A program made the position numbers and the translations under genes. From Mycobacterium sp. 1245111.1 (lineage in GTDB: Bacteria > Actinomycetota > Actinomycetes > Mycobacteriales > Mycobacteriaceae), in assembly GCF_001673405.1 (NCBI RefSeq), contig NZ_LZLV01000034.1, forward strand, positions 1-64,000: a stretch of DNA of 64,000 bases, read 5' to 3'. Positions within the stretch are counted from its first letter, which is position 1. Every line of letters begins with the position of its first letter. Below the pieces are notes generated by a model that did not search any database, was not told the origin of the DNA, and saw only the letters and a program-made list of their open reading frames with translations. Positions 1 through 8,987 of this stretch are shown here, piece by piece.

Positions 1-89
1 GCCTCGTCCTCAACGGTCTGGGCGTGCACGTCGAAACGGCCCGCCATCGCCCGCATCTCGTGCGGGTCAGTCATAAAACGCGTAGGCAT
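1..89 (-). CDS. EsxJ/EsxK-type WXG100 protein, N-terminal part only (runs off the window)
   Basis: The minus strand from 89 reads ATG and gives [19 protein letters not shown], then [11 protein letters not shown] up to the window edge. This closely resembles the start of the QILSS-type Esx proteins (EsxJ/K/M/P/W). A strong ribosome site, AAGGAG, lies just upstream (about 95-101). A second in-frame ATG at 74 is possible, but the ribosome-site spacing favours 89. These proteins form a helical-hairpin heterodimer with an EsxL/N-type partner and leave the cell through ESX-5-type secretion. The partner gene would lie just outside the window. The gene follows PE and PPE in the same direction, the usual PE-PPE-esx-esx quadruplet order. 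Family assignment is firm; which paralogue it is cannot be decided from 29 residues. Confidence 0.85.
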   Translation of the reverse strand, partial: MPTRFMTDPHEMRAMAGRFDVHAQTVEDE

Positions 90-158
90 ATCTTTCTCCT
101 TATCTCACTGTCATGTCTTGGGTTAATGCGTGCTGCAGCAAAGGCATCCCCCCGGTTC

Positions 159-1427
159 TCATCCGCCTGCCGGCGTGCGAGTCTCAACTTTCACCGACGC
201 CGTCTTGGCCGCCTGCGTGCCCATGCCACGTCCGTTCATCGCACCCATGAGCGCTTGGGTGTAGGGGCTATTGGGCAGCGGGGTCCCCACCTGTGGAGGC
301 GCAACGCTGTTGGCCGGCAGCACCGGTGCCGCGCGCACCATCTCCGGAGCGTTCTGGGCCCAGCCCTGGGGAACCGACAGGCCGCTCATGCGGCCTGCCC
401 CGGCGAGTTGGGCGGTGATCTGCGATCCGAACCCACGCATCTGGCCGGAGATGCTGGTGATCAAGGCCTTCAGCTTGCCATCGACCAGGGACTGCACGTC
501 CGCGAGCATCGCCTGCTGGCCCGCCTGCATCGCCTGGCTGGCACTCATCGAATTGCCAAGGCTGATAAGCATTTTGGCAGGCATGCTGGCAAACGTCGTC
601 AAGTAGTACGGCGCCTGGAACGCTAACAACGCGCCGGATGTTGAACCGGTCGCAGCGGTTGCTGCCGAAGTGGTTGCCGAGCTGGCCCCCGAGGTGGCGG
701 CGGCGGACTGCGCGGCCGTGCTCGCACCACTCAGGTTGCTCACCGCCGACGACAACGCGGACGTCAGGCTGTTCGTCGAGGCGCCGGCGGTGGTGTTTCC
801 ACTGACCAGTCCCTGTAATGCCGTGACCAGATTGTTCACCGTGCTACTGATGGAATTCTCGATGGACTGCACCGCCGCGGCCAGATCCGCAGACAGGCCA
901 CCGTCGCTCGTCGAAGGCGCCGGGGTCTGCTGCGGCAGCACGACGGCCTGCTCGGAGGCGGCCGCGTAGGTGTCCATCGTCAGGCCGTCCTGGAACCACA
1001 TCTCCATGTAGTGGGCTTCGGTGGCCATGATCGCCGGGGTGTTCTGCCCCAGGAAGTTGGTGGCGACCAAAGCGGCCAACAGCGCCCGGTTGGCGGCGAT
1101 GACCGCCGGCGGAACCGTCGACGCGAAGGCGCCCTCATAAGCCGCTGCGGCGAACTGGGCCTGCGCCGAAGTCTGCGCGGCTTGGCCCGCGGTCATCGAC
1201 AGCCAGTCCACATACGGCGCCGTTGCCGCGGCCATTCGCGCCGAAGACGGACCCAACCATGTCGATCCGGTGAGCTGTGCGAGCACCGCCTGATAGGAGG
1301 CCGCGGTGGACTCGAGATCGGCAGCCAGCTCGCTCCACGCGGAAGCGGCCGCCATCAGTGGGCCAGACCCCGCGCCGCTGTACATCAAGCTGGAGTTGAT
1401 CTCCGGCGGGAACATCATGAAACTCAT
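159..1427 (-). CDS. PPE family protein, SVP subfamily
   Basis: A 422-residue PPE protein. The N-terminus has the Pro-Pro-Glu motif (MSFMMFPPEINS) followed by the roughly 180-residue helical PPE domain, with the WxG-type turn in STWLGPSS that contacts the Esp chaperone in known PE-PPE structures. A low-complexity Ser/Ala/Thr-rich stretch follows (about 170-270). The C-terminal part carries GLSVPQGW, the SVP signature (GxxSVPxxW) of the PPE-SVP subclass. It lies 15 bp downstream of the PE gene and should be co-translated and exported as a PE-PPE heterodimer by ESX-5. Such proteins are surface-exposed or secreted and often immunogenic. The start at 1427 is chosen over the ATG at 1418 because it gives the usual short leader before MFPPE. 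Confidence 0.93.
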   Translation of the reverse strand: MSFMMFPPEINSSLMYSGAGSGPLMAAASAWSELAADLESTAASYQAVLAQLTGSTWLGPSSARMAAATAPYVDWLSMTAGQAAQTSAQAQFAAAAYEGAFASTVPPAVIAANRALLAALVATNFLGQNTPAIMATEAHYMEMWFQDGLTMDTYAAASEQAVVLPQQTPAPSTSDGGLSADLAAAVQSIENSISSTVNNLVTALQGLVSGNTTAGASTNSLTSALSSAVSNLSGASTAAQSAAATSGASSATTSAATAATGSTSGALLAFQAPYYLTTFASMPAKMLISLGNSMSASQAMQAGQQAMLADVQSLVDGKLKALITSISGQMRGFGSQITAQLAGAGRMSGLSVPQGWAQNAPEMVRAAPVLPANSVAPPQVGTPLPNSPYTQALMGAMNGRGMGTQAAKTASVKVETRTPAGG

Positions 1428-1442
1428 CGACCCAGGCCCCCC

Positions 1443-1748
1443 TTAGTCGGCGGCTGCTGCAGCTGCATTCGCCACCTCAGTCAGCGCGTACGCCCCCGCC
1501 CCGGAACGCAACGCCGCTACTACTTGTTCGTGGACCACCGCCGCTTGGGCGGCAATCTGCTGATAAGCGGCACCGTGCTGACCGAACTGTGCCGCCGTCA
1601 TCGCCGAAACAATATCTGAAGCAGCGGGTGCCAGACTGGTAGTTGGCGTCGCCGCTGCAGCGTTTCTCGCTGCCATCGCATCGCCGAGGCCGGCCAGACT
1701 GCCGGCGGCACCGGACAGGTCCTCCGGTTGCGCAGTTACGAACGACAC
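1443..1748 (-). CDS. PE family protein (PE domain only)
   Basis: A 101-residue protein that is only a PE domain. It starts VSFVTAQPEDL (Pro-Glu at positions 8-9), has two Ala-rich helices, and ends in YALTEVANA, which contains the YxxxD/E secretion signal used by type VII substrates. The GTG start at 1748 is preceded by GGAGGA three bases away. It is the first gene of the PE-PPE-esx operon and should pair with the adjacent PPE protein for ESX-5 export. The upstream 850 bp hold no convincing gene and presumably carry the operon promoter. Confidence 0.93.
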   Translation of the reverse strand: MSFVTAQPEDLSGAAGSLAGLGDAMAARNAAAATPTTSLAPAASDIVSAMTAAQFGQHGAAYQQIAAQAAVVHEQVVAALRSGAGAYALTEVANAAAAAAD

Positions 1749-2604
1749 CGATCCTCCTTCAGACAGGAGTCAGACCCCTTGCGGCCGCCGGGTGAGTTAG
1801 TGCAAATTGACTCATCCGCAAAGAAGCCAAGTTCGAGGTCTGACAGTTGCGCAATCTTAAATCACAGAAGCGCATCGTGTGCTGAGAAAAACCAAAGAGA
1901 CATTGCGCCGGCAACAATTTTTCGGCCGCCCATACCGGAGTTCTCAGCGCCCCGCGGGCCACGTGAATACCGCGCTAACGCACGCTAGCTATTAGACGTA
2001 TGTCAGAAGGTTGCCGACGCCAACCGGCTGGGATAGCCAAGACCGGGTCGGCGTGGCGATTCTGGCGCCGCCCGGGGCGAAGGACTCGGGCCGCGCCCAG
2101 CTAACGGCCCACCACTTCGTCCGAACCGTAAATGCCTTGATGTCAGAGCAATTGACCGGAATGCGTCGCATCCACCGATCACCGTGCCCGAAGCCTCGTG
2201 GGGCCGCAGATATCGCGGCCTGAACCGCCCCCGCCCCGGCCTCTGAACTCGTCACGGGGCGGGCGCCGACATCGCACCGCAAATGACTCCCGGGCACCGG
2301 CGGTAAGCCGCCTCCGGTAAAGGCGAGAGCACCAATGTGCGGCGCCGATATTCCGAACTGGCCGCGTTGGTATTGGGTCGGCGTCCGCGCATCATGATCG
2401 AAATCTCGCGCTCATCACGAAGCTGAGAAAAGGCTTAAAAGAATCGGGTTTGTGACCCTTTTCCGGGGCGCAGGGCGCCGCTGTGCTTCTGCCGGACCCT
2501 GCGGCGACAGTACGCCCAACCTGCCATGTTCAGCCCGGACTTGGACGGCTACCTTATAAGCGCGCTCCCCGGGCCGCCCGGGACGGGCGCGGTATGAAAG
2601 AGAC
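1749..2604. other. Non-coding stretch between the PE operon and the phosphatase gene
   Basis: This stretch of about 850 bp separates two divergent transcription units. Short open frames exist on both strands (for example 2011-2223 plus and 1992-2297 minus), but none has a convincing ribosome site, a recognisable family or a match in the other features. The sequence is less GC-rich around 1800-1990 than the flanking genes, as expected for a promoter region. The 12-mer GCTGAGAAAAAC at 1881-1892 also occurs, on the other strand, next to the XRE-cupin regulator start at 31167-31178. A related TGAGAAAAG lies at 2424-2432. Nothing else recognisable is seen. Confidence 0.6.
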
Positions 2605-4194
2605 ATGGTCGAAGAACCGCCTTCGGGCGAGGGCGCCGAGCCGGCGCCGGGCATCAGCCGTCGGACACTGCTGACGACCGGGGCGACGACGACACTCATC
2701 GGCGCCGGGTTGGGCGCCGGTGCCGTCGCACTGCTCGGGCCGTCCCGGCGCGGGCCCAGTCTGTGGAGTCGGCCCCCGCGCAGCGGAGCCCAGCCCGTGG
2801 GCGGTCTGCATCTGCAATTCGGTCGAGATGCTTCCAGCGAAGTCGTGGTGTCGTGGCACACCACCGATCCAGTGAGCAATCCGCGCGTCATGGCCGGCAC
2901 GCCGACCGGCGGCTTCGGTCGCACCGTGCCCGCCGAAACCCGGACATACCGCGACGCGAAATCGAAAACCGAGGTCCGGGTCCACCACGCGAAGCTCGAC
3001 AATCTCGCACCCGATAGCGACTATGTGTATGCCGCCGTACACGACGGCACCGACCCCGAAGTGGGCACCGTGCGGACCGCGCCGTCAGGACGGAGTCCGT
3101 TGCGCTTCACCAGCTTTGGCGACCAAGCGACGCCGACCCTGGGCCGACTGAAGAACGAAAGCTATCGCAGCGACAACCTGGGTTCGCCGGCCGCCGGCGA
3201 CATCACCACCGCGATCGAGCGGATCGGTCCGCTGTTCAACTTGGTCAACGGCGACCTGTGCTATGCGAACCTGGCCAACGACCGGATCCGGACGTGGTCG
3301 GACTGGTTCGACAACAACACCCGCTCGGCGCGCTACCGGCCGTGGATGCCGGCCGCGGGTAACCATGAGAATGAATTGGGCAACGGCCCCATCGGCTACG
3401 CGGCGTATCAAACCTATTTCGCCTTGCCCGACGCACAATCCGACACCGAGCTGCGTGGGCTGTGGTACTCGTTCACCGCCGGCTCGGTGCGGATCATCAG
3501 CCTCAACAACGACGACATCTGCTTTCAGGACGGCGGCAACTCCTATGTCCGCGGCTATTCCGGTGGCGCGCAAAGGCGTTGGCTGGAAACCGAACTCGGC
3601 AACGCGCGAGCCGACAAGCGGGTTGACTGGGTGATTGTCTGCATGCACCAGACCGCGGTGTCGACCGCCGATCACACCAACGGCGCCGACCTCGGTATCC
3701 GCCAGGAGTGGCTGCCGTTGTTCGACCGCTACCAAGTGGACCTGGTGGTGTGCGGTCACGAGCATCACTACGAGCGCTCCCACCCGCTGCGCGGAGCGCA
3801 GGACACCGAGACCCGAACCCCGATCCCAGTGCAAGACGGCGGCGACGTGATCGACACGTCGAAGGGGACCGTGCACCTGGTCATCGGCGGAGGCGGAACA
3901 TCGGCGCCGTCGAACGGCCTGTTCTTCCCGCAGCCGAGGTGCCGCGTCGTGACCGGCGTGGGCGATTCCCGGGACGCGATCGGCCGCAAGGTGCCGATCT
4001 ACCTCGTCGAGGACGCGCCGTGGTCGGCGTTTCGGGACAGCCAAAACCCCTACGGTTTCGTCGCTTTCGACGTCGATCCCGGTCCGCCGGGCGGCAACAC
4101 CTCGATCAAGGCCACCCATTACGCGGTCAACGGACCCTACGGGGCGATCAGCGTGGTCGAACAGTTCACCCTCACTCGGCCTCGCAGGGGCTGA
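2605..4194 (+). CDS. Purple acid phosphatase-type metallophosphoesterase, Tat-exported
   Basis: 529 residues, the length I recall for M. tuberculosis Rv2577. A twin-arginine leader (SRRTLLTTGATTT at about 19-31) followed by a hydrophobic run predicts export by the Tat pathway, usual for cofactor-loaded metalloenzymes. An N-terminal fibronectin-like purple-acid-phosphatase domain (about 65-155) precedes the catalytic domain. The metal and active-site blocks appear in order: SFGDQ, NGDLCYAN (GDxxY), AAGNHENE (GNHE), CMHQT and VVCGHEHHYERSHP (GHxH). The expected reaction is hydrolysis of phosphomonoesters with a binuclear Fe/metal centre, outside the cytoplasm. The ATG at 2605 is the only start that keeps the Tat leader. 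The gene stands alone, with the SDR gene about 20 bp downstream. Confidence 0.93.
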   Translation: MVEEPPSGEGAEPAPGISRRTLLTTGATTTLIGAGLGAGAVALLGPSRRGPSLWSRPPRSGAQPVGGLHLQFGRDASSEVVVSWHTTDPVSNPRVMAGTPTGGFGRTVPAETRTYRDAKSKTEVRVHHAKLDNLAPDSDYVYAAVHDGTDPEVGTVRTAPSGRSPLRFTSFGDQATPTLGRLKNESYRSDNLGSPAAGDITTAIERIGPLFNLVNGDLCYANLANDRIRTWSDWFDNNTRSARYRPWMPAAGNHENELGNGPIGYAAYQTYFALPDAQSDTELRGLWYSFTAGSVRIISLNNDDICFQDGGNSYVRGYSGGAQRRWLETELGNARADKRVDWVIVCMHQTAVSTADHTNGADLGIRQEWLPLFDRYQVDLVVCGHEHHYERSHPLRGAQDTETRTPIPVQDGGDVIDTSKGTVHLVIGGGGTSAPSNGLFFPQPRCRVVTGVGDSRDAIGRKVPIYLVEDAPWSAFRDSQNPYGFVAFDVDPGPPGGNTSIKATHYAVNGPYGAISVVEQFTLTRPRRG

Positions 4195-4214
4195 ACTTTT
4201 CCTACGCTGAGGCG

Positions 4215-5043
4215 ATGACCGCTACCGATCTCCCGCTGGCCGGCAAAGTCCGCCTACGTGACGGGCGCTGCCCGCGGCCAGGGCCGCTCGCACTGCGTCA
4301 GGCTGGCCAGGGCCGGCGCCGACATCGTCGCAATCGATGCGTGCGCGCCGGTGACCGCCCATAACGGCTATCCCCCGGCCGCCCCGGAAGACCTCGCCGA
4401 AACCGTGAGTCTCGTGGAGGGTGAAGGGCGCAAGATGTTGGCATCGCAGGTCGACGTGCGCGACCTGGGCGGCCAGCAGCGCGTCGTCGGCGAAGCCATC
4501 GAACAATTCGGTCGCCTGGACATCGTGGTCGCCAACGCCGGCGTGCTGAACTGGGGCCGACTGTGGGAGATTTCGGCACAGCAGTGGCAGGACACCGTCG
4601 ACACGAACTTGACCGGGATGTGGAACACCATCAAGGCCGTTGTGCCTGCCATGATCGAGGCGGGTAATGGCGGGTCGATCATCACCATCAGCTCGGCGGC
4701 GGGTATCAAGGCGGTTCCCGGCTGCGGGCATTACTGCGCTACCAAGTTCGGAGTGGTCGGCCTGACCAACTCACTTGCCGTCGAGCTCGGCGAGTTCGGT
4801 ATCCGGGTCAACTCCGTGCACCCGTACGGCACCGATACGCCGATGGGCAACGACGTCTCGATGTACCAGGTGTTCGCCGACCACCCCAACTACATCCACA
4901 GCTTCTCGCCGGGCGCGCTTCCGACCGAATCACTGGCCGCCCCGGACCTGGTGTCCGACATCGTGGTGTGGCTCGCCGGCGACGCCTCGTCGCTGGTCAC
5001 CGCGGCTCAAATCCCCGCCGACAAAGGGTATGTGAAGATCTGA
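4215..5043 (+). CDS. Mycofactocin-coupled SDR oxidoreductase with apparent one-base frameshift near its start
   Basis: Reads as a short-chain dehydrogenase of the mycofactocin-dependent type: VTGAARGQGRSH (cofactor loop with the ARGQG variant), DIVAID, NAG, a serine before YCATK (catalytic Tyr and Lys), and a C-terminal PADKGY. The natural N-terminus MTATDLPLAGKV is read from the ATG at 4215, but the remaining protein is in another frame. Removing one C of the CC at 4250-4251 joins them into KVAYVTGAARGQG, giving about 275 residues, the normal length. The longest intact frame begins at the GTG at 4258 and would lack the first beta strand. Either the gene is a recent pseudogene or the base is a sequencing error. 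Expected role: NAD-type oxidation of an alcohol or ketone with the cofactor recycled through mycofactocin. Confidence 0.85.
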
Positions 5044-5084
5044 CCGCGAGCCTCCCAGGGACCGTTCAGCGCTGCGGCGCTGCT

Positions 5085-5099
5085 GGTAATGTCATTACC
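5085..5099. promoter_or_regulatory. 15-bp perfect palindrome upstream of acyl-CoA dehydrogenase
   Basis: GGTAATG-T-CATTACC forms two perfect 7-bp arms around one base, 34 bp before the start codon at 5133. Its AT content is unlike the surroundings, and the position suits an operator. No regulator gene is adjacent, so the binding protein is unknown. Confidence 0.5.
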
Positions 5100-5132
5100 G
5101 GTTTGCGTTAATGGAACTCTCGGAGGCGTCAT

Positions 5133-6362
5133 ATGACGGAATCGGTGGCCGAGTTCGCCGAGCGGGCCCGCGCGTGGCTCTCGGAGAACATGCCGCGGAT
5201 CGCCGACCCGAACAATCCGCCCTACGCCGATCGCGGCGAGGAAGAGTCCTGGCAGCACGTGCGGCGGTTACAGCGACGGCTCTATGACGGCGGCTTCGCC
5301 GGCATCTGCTTCCCCACCGAGTACGGCGGGCTCGGCCTCGACATCGCCTACCAAAAGGCGTTCGACGAGGAAAGCGCGTGCTATGAGCTGCCGCTGATCT
5401 TGAACACGCCGACGTTCACCATCTGCTGCCCGACGATCCTCGACACCGGCAGCGAAGACCAGAAGCGACAACACATTGCGGCAGCGCTGCGCGGTGACGA
5501 GGTGCTCGTCCAGCTGCTGTCGGAACCCAGCGGCGGCTCCGATCTCGCGGGGGTGATCACCCGCGCCGAGCGGCGCGGCGACAAGTGGATCATCAACGGC
5601 GCCAAGACCTGGAGCACTGGAGCCTTCGCCGCCGACTACGGGCTGCTGCTGGCACGGACCAACTGGGACGTGCCCAAGCACGAAGGCCTGACGATGTTCC
5701 TGGTGCCCCTGGACAGCCCGGGCATCACGTTGCGGCGGATCAAACAGGTCAACGGCTCCACCGAATTCTGCGAGGAATTCTTCGACGATGTCGAACTCGG
5801 TGGCGACGCGGTGGTCGGCGAAGTCGACAGGGGCTGGGAGGTGGCCTCCCGTCAGCTGTATCACGAGCGACGCGCGGTCGGCGGTGGCTCGGAATTCGCC
5901 AGCGGCAGCGGTGCCGAGAACAACCAGGAGCAGCCGCCGGACTATCACGCGATGATTCGTGCGGCGGGTCTGTCCGGCAACGAGCGGGTGCGCGAGCTGG
6001 CCGGCCGCGCGCTGACCCATCGCGCGGTGTGGGAACAACTCATCGACCACGTCTTCCGGGGTGTGCTGGACGGATCGCTTCCCCCTACCGGCGGTTCGTT
6101 GATCCGGCTGTTCCAGGCCGAGGAGGTCTCCCTCGAGATCGATACCGCCCTGGCGATCGCCGGCAGCGCCGGCGTCGTCGACGGTCCCGCAGAGTTGCTG
6201 TTCGCCGGCGAGCGCTACCTGTCTCGTCAAACCGCGCATCTCGGCGGCGGCACAACGGAGATGGCACGCAACGTGATTGGTGAACGGATCCTGGGCTTTC
6301 CCCGCGAATTCGCGGCCGACCGCGGGGTGCCGTTCAATCAGGTCAAGCACGGACGCGCCTGA
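5133..6362 (+). CDS. Acyl-CoA dehydrogenase
   Basis: A 409-residue flavoprotein of the acyl-CoA dehydrogenase superfamily. Visible blocks are the N-terminal helical domain (YGGLGLD), the FAD-binding middle strand domain (QLLSEPSGGSDLAGV, WIINGAKTWSTGA) and the C-terminal helical domain ending in HLGGGTTEMARNVIGERILGFPRE, the cofactor and dimer-contact signature. The family alpha,beta-dehydrogenates CoA thioesters and hands electrons to ETF. The insertion NNQEQPPDY (about 267-275) resembles long-chain or steroid-side-chain FadE-like enzymes, but the substrate cannot be read from sequence. An AGGCG-type ribosome site (GGAGGCG, about 5120-5126) precedes the ATG. It follows the SDR gene by 90 bp and has its own candidate operator. 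Confidence 0.92.
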   Translation: MTESVAEFAERARAWLSENMPRIADPNNPPYADRGEEESWQHVRRLQRRLYDGGFAGICFPTEYGGLGLDIAYQKAFDEESACYELPLILNTPTFTICCPTILDTGSEDQKRQHIAAALRGDEVLVQLLSEPSGGSDLAGVITRAERRGDKWIINGAKTWSTGAFAADYGLLLARTNWDVPKHEGLTMFLVPLDSPGITLRRIKQVNGSTEFCEEFFDDVELGGDAVVGEVDRGWEVASRQLYHERRAVGGGSEFASGSGAENNQEQPPDYHAMIRAAGLSGNERVRELAGRALTHRAVWEQLIDHVFRGVLDGSLPPTGGSLIRLFQAEEVSLEIDTALAIAGSAGVVDGPAELLFAGERYLSRQTAHLGGGTTEMARNVIGERILGFPREFAADRGVPFNQVKHGRA

Positions 6363-6409
6363 GCCGCGAGGCCTACAATTGCCCTACATTGCCTAGCGAG
6401 GAGGGCGCC

Positions 6410-6943
6410 GTGCCATCCCTTGATCCTCAGGAAATCCGATTCGACGGCATTCGGATACGCATCGACAGCGACAACAGCTACGAAGATCTCATCGCCGCAT
6501 TACACGCGGAGGTCGGCGAAAGACCGGAGTCGATAACCGAACTCCCCACCGCTTTCTTCGACGACTGGGGATCGTTTTCCACGGAGATCACCCGACACCT
6601 CGGCTCCAGCGAGTTCATGCTGATGCACCTCATTGATCACGGTGAGTGGCTACAGACGGCCGGCATCAACCGCAAGGCGTTACGCGTCATCCTCGGTAAT
6701 CCGTTGATTTCGCTGACGATGCTCCGGCACGACCTCACGGCCGGGTTGTTCGCGCCAGCCGAGTTACTGCTTCTCGAAGAGGACAACGATCGAAGCAGCG
6801 TGACCTACATCAAGCCGTCATCGCTGATGGTCATCGAAGACAATCCGCCGCTGCAGGCGGCCGCACAGGCGCTCGACGAGAAACTGGCCGCGTTAACCGC
6901 GAGACTCGCGGCAAGCACGTCCAGCACGCTTGAGTCGGCCTAG
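6410..6943 (+). CDS. DUF302 domain protein
   Basis: 177 residues from the GTG at 6410, chosen because GAGGAGGG lies about five bases upstream; a longer reading from a TTG at 6389 has no ribosome site. The sequence matches the DUF302 pattern: an N-terminal two-strand start, a helix (YEDLIAALHAEVGE), then ALRVILGNPLISLTM and FAPAELLLLEEDN with the later TYIKPSSLM. DUF302 proteins are small cytoplasmic alpha/beta proteins of unknown function. The C-terminus is an Ala-rich helix. It ends one base before the hisS stop on the other strand, so the two genes converge. Confidence 0.75.
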   Translation: MPSLDPQEIRFDGIRIRIDSDNSYEDLIAALHAEVGERPESITELPTAFFDDWGSFSTEITRHLGSSEFMLMHLIDHGEWLQTAGINRKALRVILGNPLISLTMLRHDLTAGLFAPAELLLLEEDNDRSSVTYIKPSSLMVIEDNPPLQAAAQALDEKLAALTARLAASTSSTLESA

Positions 6944-6944
6944 C

Positions 6945-8210
6945 TCACACCGCATCTAACCGCGAAAGCACCTCGCCGACAACGGAATCGGTCGCAATAT
7001 CGACCTGCTCTCCCGTTGTCAGGTCCTTCACCCCGATCGTGCCGGCGTCGATGTCGCGGTCGCCGGCCACGAGTGCCAGCCGCGCCCCGGACCGGTCGGC
7101 GGCGCGCATCGCGCTCTTCATGCCGCGTGCGCCGTAGGCAAGGTCGACCCGCACACCGGCCCCGCGCAACTGCCCGGCCAGCACCGCCAGTCGCAACTTG
7201 GCCTGTTCGCCCAACGGCACGCCGAACACCTCGCAGCGGGCGGTCGCCCCGACGTCTTTGCCCTCGGCGCGCAGCGCCAGCATCGTGCGATCGACGCCGA
7301 GCCCAAATCCGATGCCGGACAGGTCCTGTCCGCCGAGTTGGCGCATCAGCCCGTCGTAGCGACCGCCGCCGCCGATGCCCGACTGGGCACCCAGGCCGTC
7401 ATGCACGAATTCGAAGGTGGTCTTGGTGTAGTAATCGAGACCGCGAACCATCCGCGGGTTGATGACGTACGGCACGCCCTGGCCGTCGAGGTGGGCCAGC
7501 ACGGTGTCGAAGTGCTGCTTGGCTTCGTCGGACAGGTGGTCGAGCATCACCGGCGCATCGGCCGTCATCGCCTTGACCTCGGGGCGCTTGTCGTCGAGCA
7601 CCCGCAACGGGTTGATCTCGGCGCGTCTCCGCGTCTCCTCGTCGAGGTCGAGGTGAAACAGGAAGTCCTGCAACAATTCCCGATATTGCGGGCGACAGCT
7701 GTTGTCGCCGAGAGAGGTAATTTCGAGACGGAATCCGTCGAGACCCAGCGAACGGAAACCCGCGTCGGCGACGGCAATCACCTCGGCGTCCAATGCGGGG
7801 TCGTCGACACCGATCGCTTCCACCCCAACCTGCTGCATCTGGCGGTAGCGACCGGCCTGCGGACGCTCGTAGCGAAAGAACGGGCCCGAATAACACAGCT
7901 TGACCGGCAGTGCTCCGCGGTCCAGGCCGTGCTCGATCACCGCGCGCACCACCCCGGCGGTGCCTTCCGGCCGCAGCGTCACCGATCGGTCCCCGCGGTC
8001 GGCGAAGGTGTACATCTCCTTCGACACGACGTCGGTGGATTCGCCCACCCCGCGAGCGAACAACGCGGTGTCCTCGAAGATCGGCAACTCGATGTCGCTG
8101 TATCCGGCGCGACGGGCGGTGTCCAGCAGCGCCGACCGGACCGCGACGAACCCCGCCGAATCCGGCGGGACGTAGTCGGGCACACCCTTCGGCGCACTGA
8201 ATTGGCTCAT
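6945..8210 (-). CDS. hisS: Histidyl-tRNA synthetase
   Basis: A 421-residue class II aminoacyl-tRNA synthetase that charges tRNA-His. Class II motif 2 is seen as [17 protein letters not shown] and motif 3 as [11 protein letters not shown]. The HisRS-specific blocks [12 protein letters not shown] and [12 protein letters not shown] bind ATP and histidine, and a C-terminal anticodon-binding domain follows (about 325-421). The length fits the family. The start at 8210 overlaps the stop of the upstream glyoxalase II gene by four bases (ATGA), so the two are translationally coupled, as in other mycobacteria. Confidence 0.97.
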   Translation of the reverse strand: MSQFSAPKGVPDYVPPDSAGFVAVRSALLDTARRAGYSDIELPIFEDTALFARGVGESTDVVSKEMYTFADRGDRSVTLRPEGTAGVVRAVIEHGLDRGALPVKLCYSGPFFRYERPQAGRYRQMQQVGVEAIGVDDPALDAEVIAVADAGFRSLGLDGFRLEITSLGDNSCRPQYRELLQDFLFHLDLDEETRRRAEINPLRVLDDKRPEVKAMTADAPVMLDHLSDEAKQHFDTVLAHLDGQGVPYVINPRMVRGLDYYTKTTFEFVHDGLGAQSGIGGGGRYDGLMRQLGGQDLSGIGFGLGVDRTMLALRAEGKDVGATARCEVFGVPLGEQAKLRLAVLAGQLRGAGVRVDLAYGARGMKSAMRAADRSGARLALVAGDRDIDAGTIGVKDLTTGEQVDIATDSVVGEVLSRLDAV

Positions 8211-8878
8211 GGGCTCAGCCCTTCGATGAAGGGATTGAACCGCCGCTCGTCACCGATGGTGGTGGCGTCGCCATGGCCGGGCAGGACTACCGTCGGGTCG
8301 TCGAGGACCAGGAGTTTGCCGACGATCGAACGCAGCAGATCACGGCCGCTGCCGCCGAACAGGTCGGTGCGGCCCACCGATCGCCGGAACAGCGTGTCGC
8401 CGGTGAACACCACATCTTTGCCGTCCCTGGCCTCGGTTATCCGAAAGACCACCGACCCGCGGGTGTGGCCCGGGGTGTGGTCGACGGTGACGCTGATCCC
8501 GGCCAGATCGATCTTGTCTCCGTCGCGGTCGAGTTCAACGACCTGCTTTGGCTCGCGGAAGATCGCGGCGAGCAGCAGCTGACCGATCTTCGGCCCGAAG
8601 TCCTTGATCGGGTCGGTCAGCATGAACCGGTCTTCGGGATGGATGTAGGTCGGGCAGCCGAACGTGTCGGACACCTTCTGAGCAGACCAGATGTGGTCGA
8701 TGTGGCCGTGGGTGAGCAGCACCGCCGCCGGCGTCAGCCGATTCTTGTCCAGAATGCGGCGCAGCTGGCCCATCGCGCGCTGGCCTGGGTCGACGACGAT
8801 CGCGTCAGCTCCGGGGTGCGGCGCCAGCACGTAGCAGTTGCACTGCAGCAACCCGGCGGGAAATCCGGTGATCAACAC
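8207..8878 (-). CDS. Metallo-beta-lactamase-fold hydrolase, glyoxalase II-like
   Basis: 223 residues from the GTG at 8878 ([14 protein letters not shown]), matching the start I recall for Rv2581c. The zinc-binding motif THGHIDH is present at about residues 53-59, with further metal ligands in [16 protein letters not shown] and VLPGHG. The fold is that of hydroxyacylglutathione hydrolase and related thioester hydrolases. Mycobacteria lack glutathione, so the real thiol cofactor is uncertain (mycothiol is possible). A longer open frame up to 9154 is rejected because it would overlap ppiB. It is coupled to hisS through a 4-bp overlap. Confidence 0.9.
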   Translation of the reverse strand: MLITGFPAGLLQCNCYVLAPHPGADAIVVDPGQRAMGQLRRILDKNRLTPAAVLLTHGHIDHIWSAQKVSDTFGCPTYIHPEDRFMLTDPIKDFGPKIGQLLLAAIFREPKQVVELDRDGDKIDLAGISVTVDHTPGHTRGSVVFRITEARDGKDVVFTGDTLFRRSVGRTDLFGGSGRDLLRSIVGKLLVLDDPTVVLPGHGDATTIGDERRFNPFIEGLSP

Positions 8879-8987
8879 GAGGTCCAGTTTCCCATCTAGG
8901 CGATCGCCGACGGGTCGCGCCACCCTGATCGGGGGTGAACTGGCACACTCGTCTCCGACCCAGCCCACGATCATGGAGGGACAGGCG

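Noticed and set aside
1992..2297. Possible small gene in the PE upstream region
   Set aside because: No ribosome site, no family resemblance, and overlapping frames on both strands are equally open.
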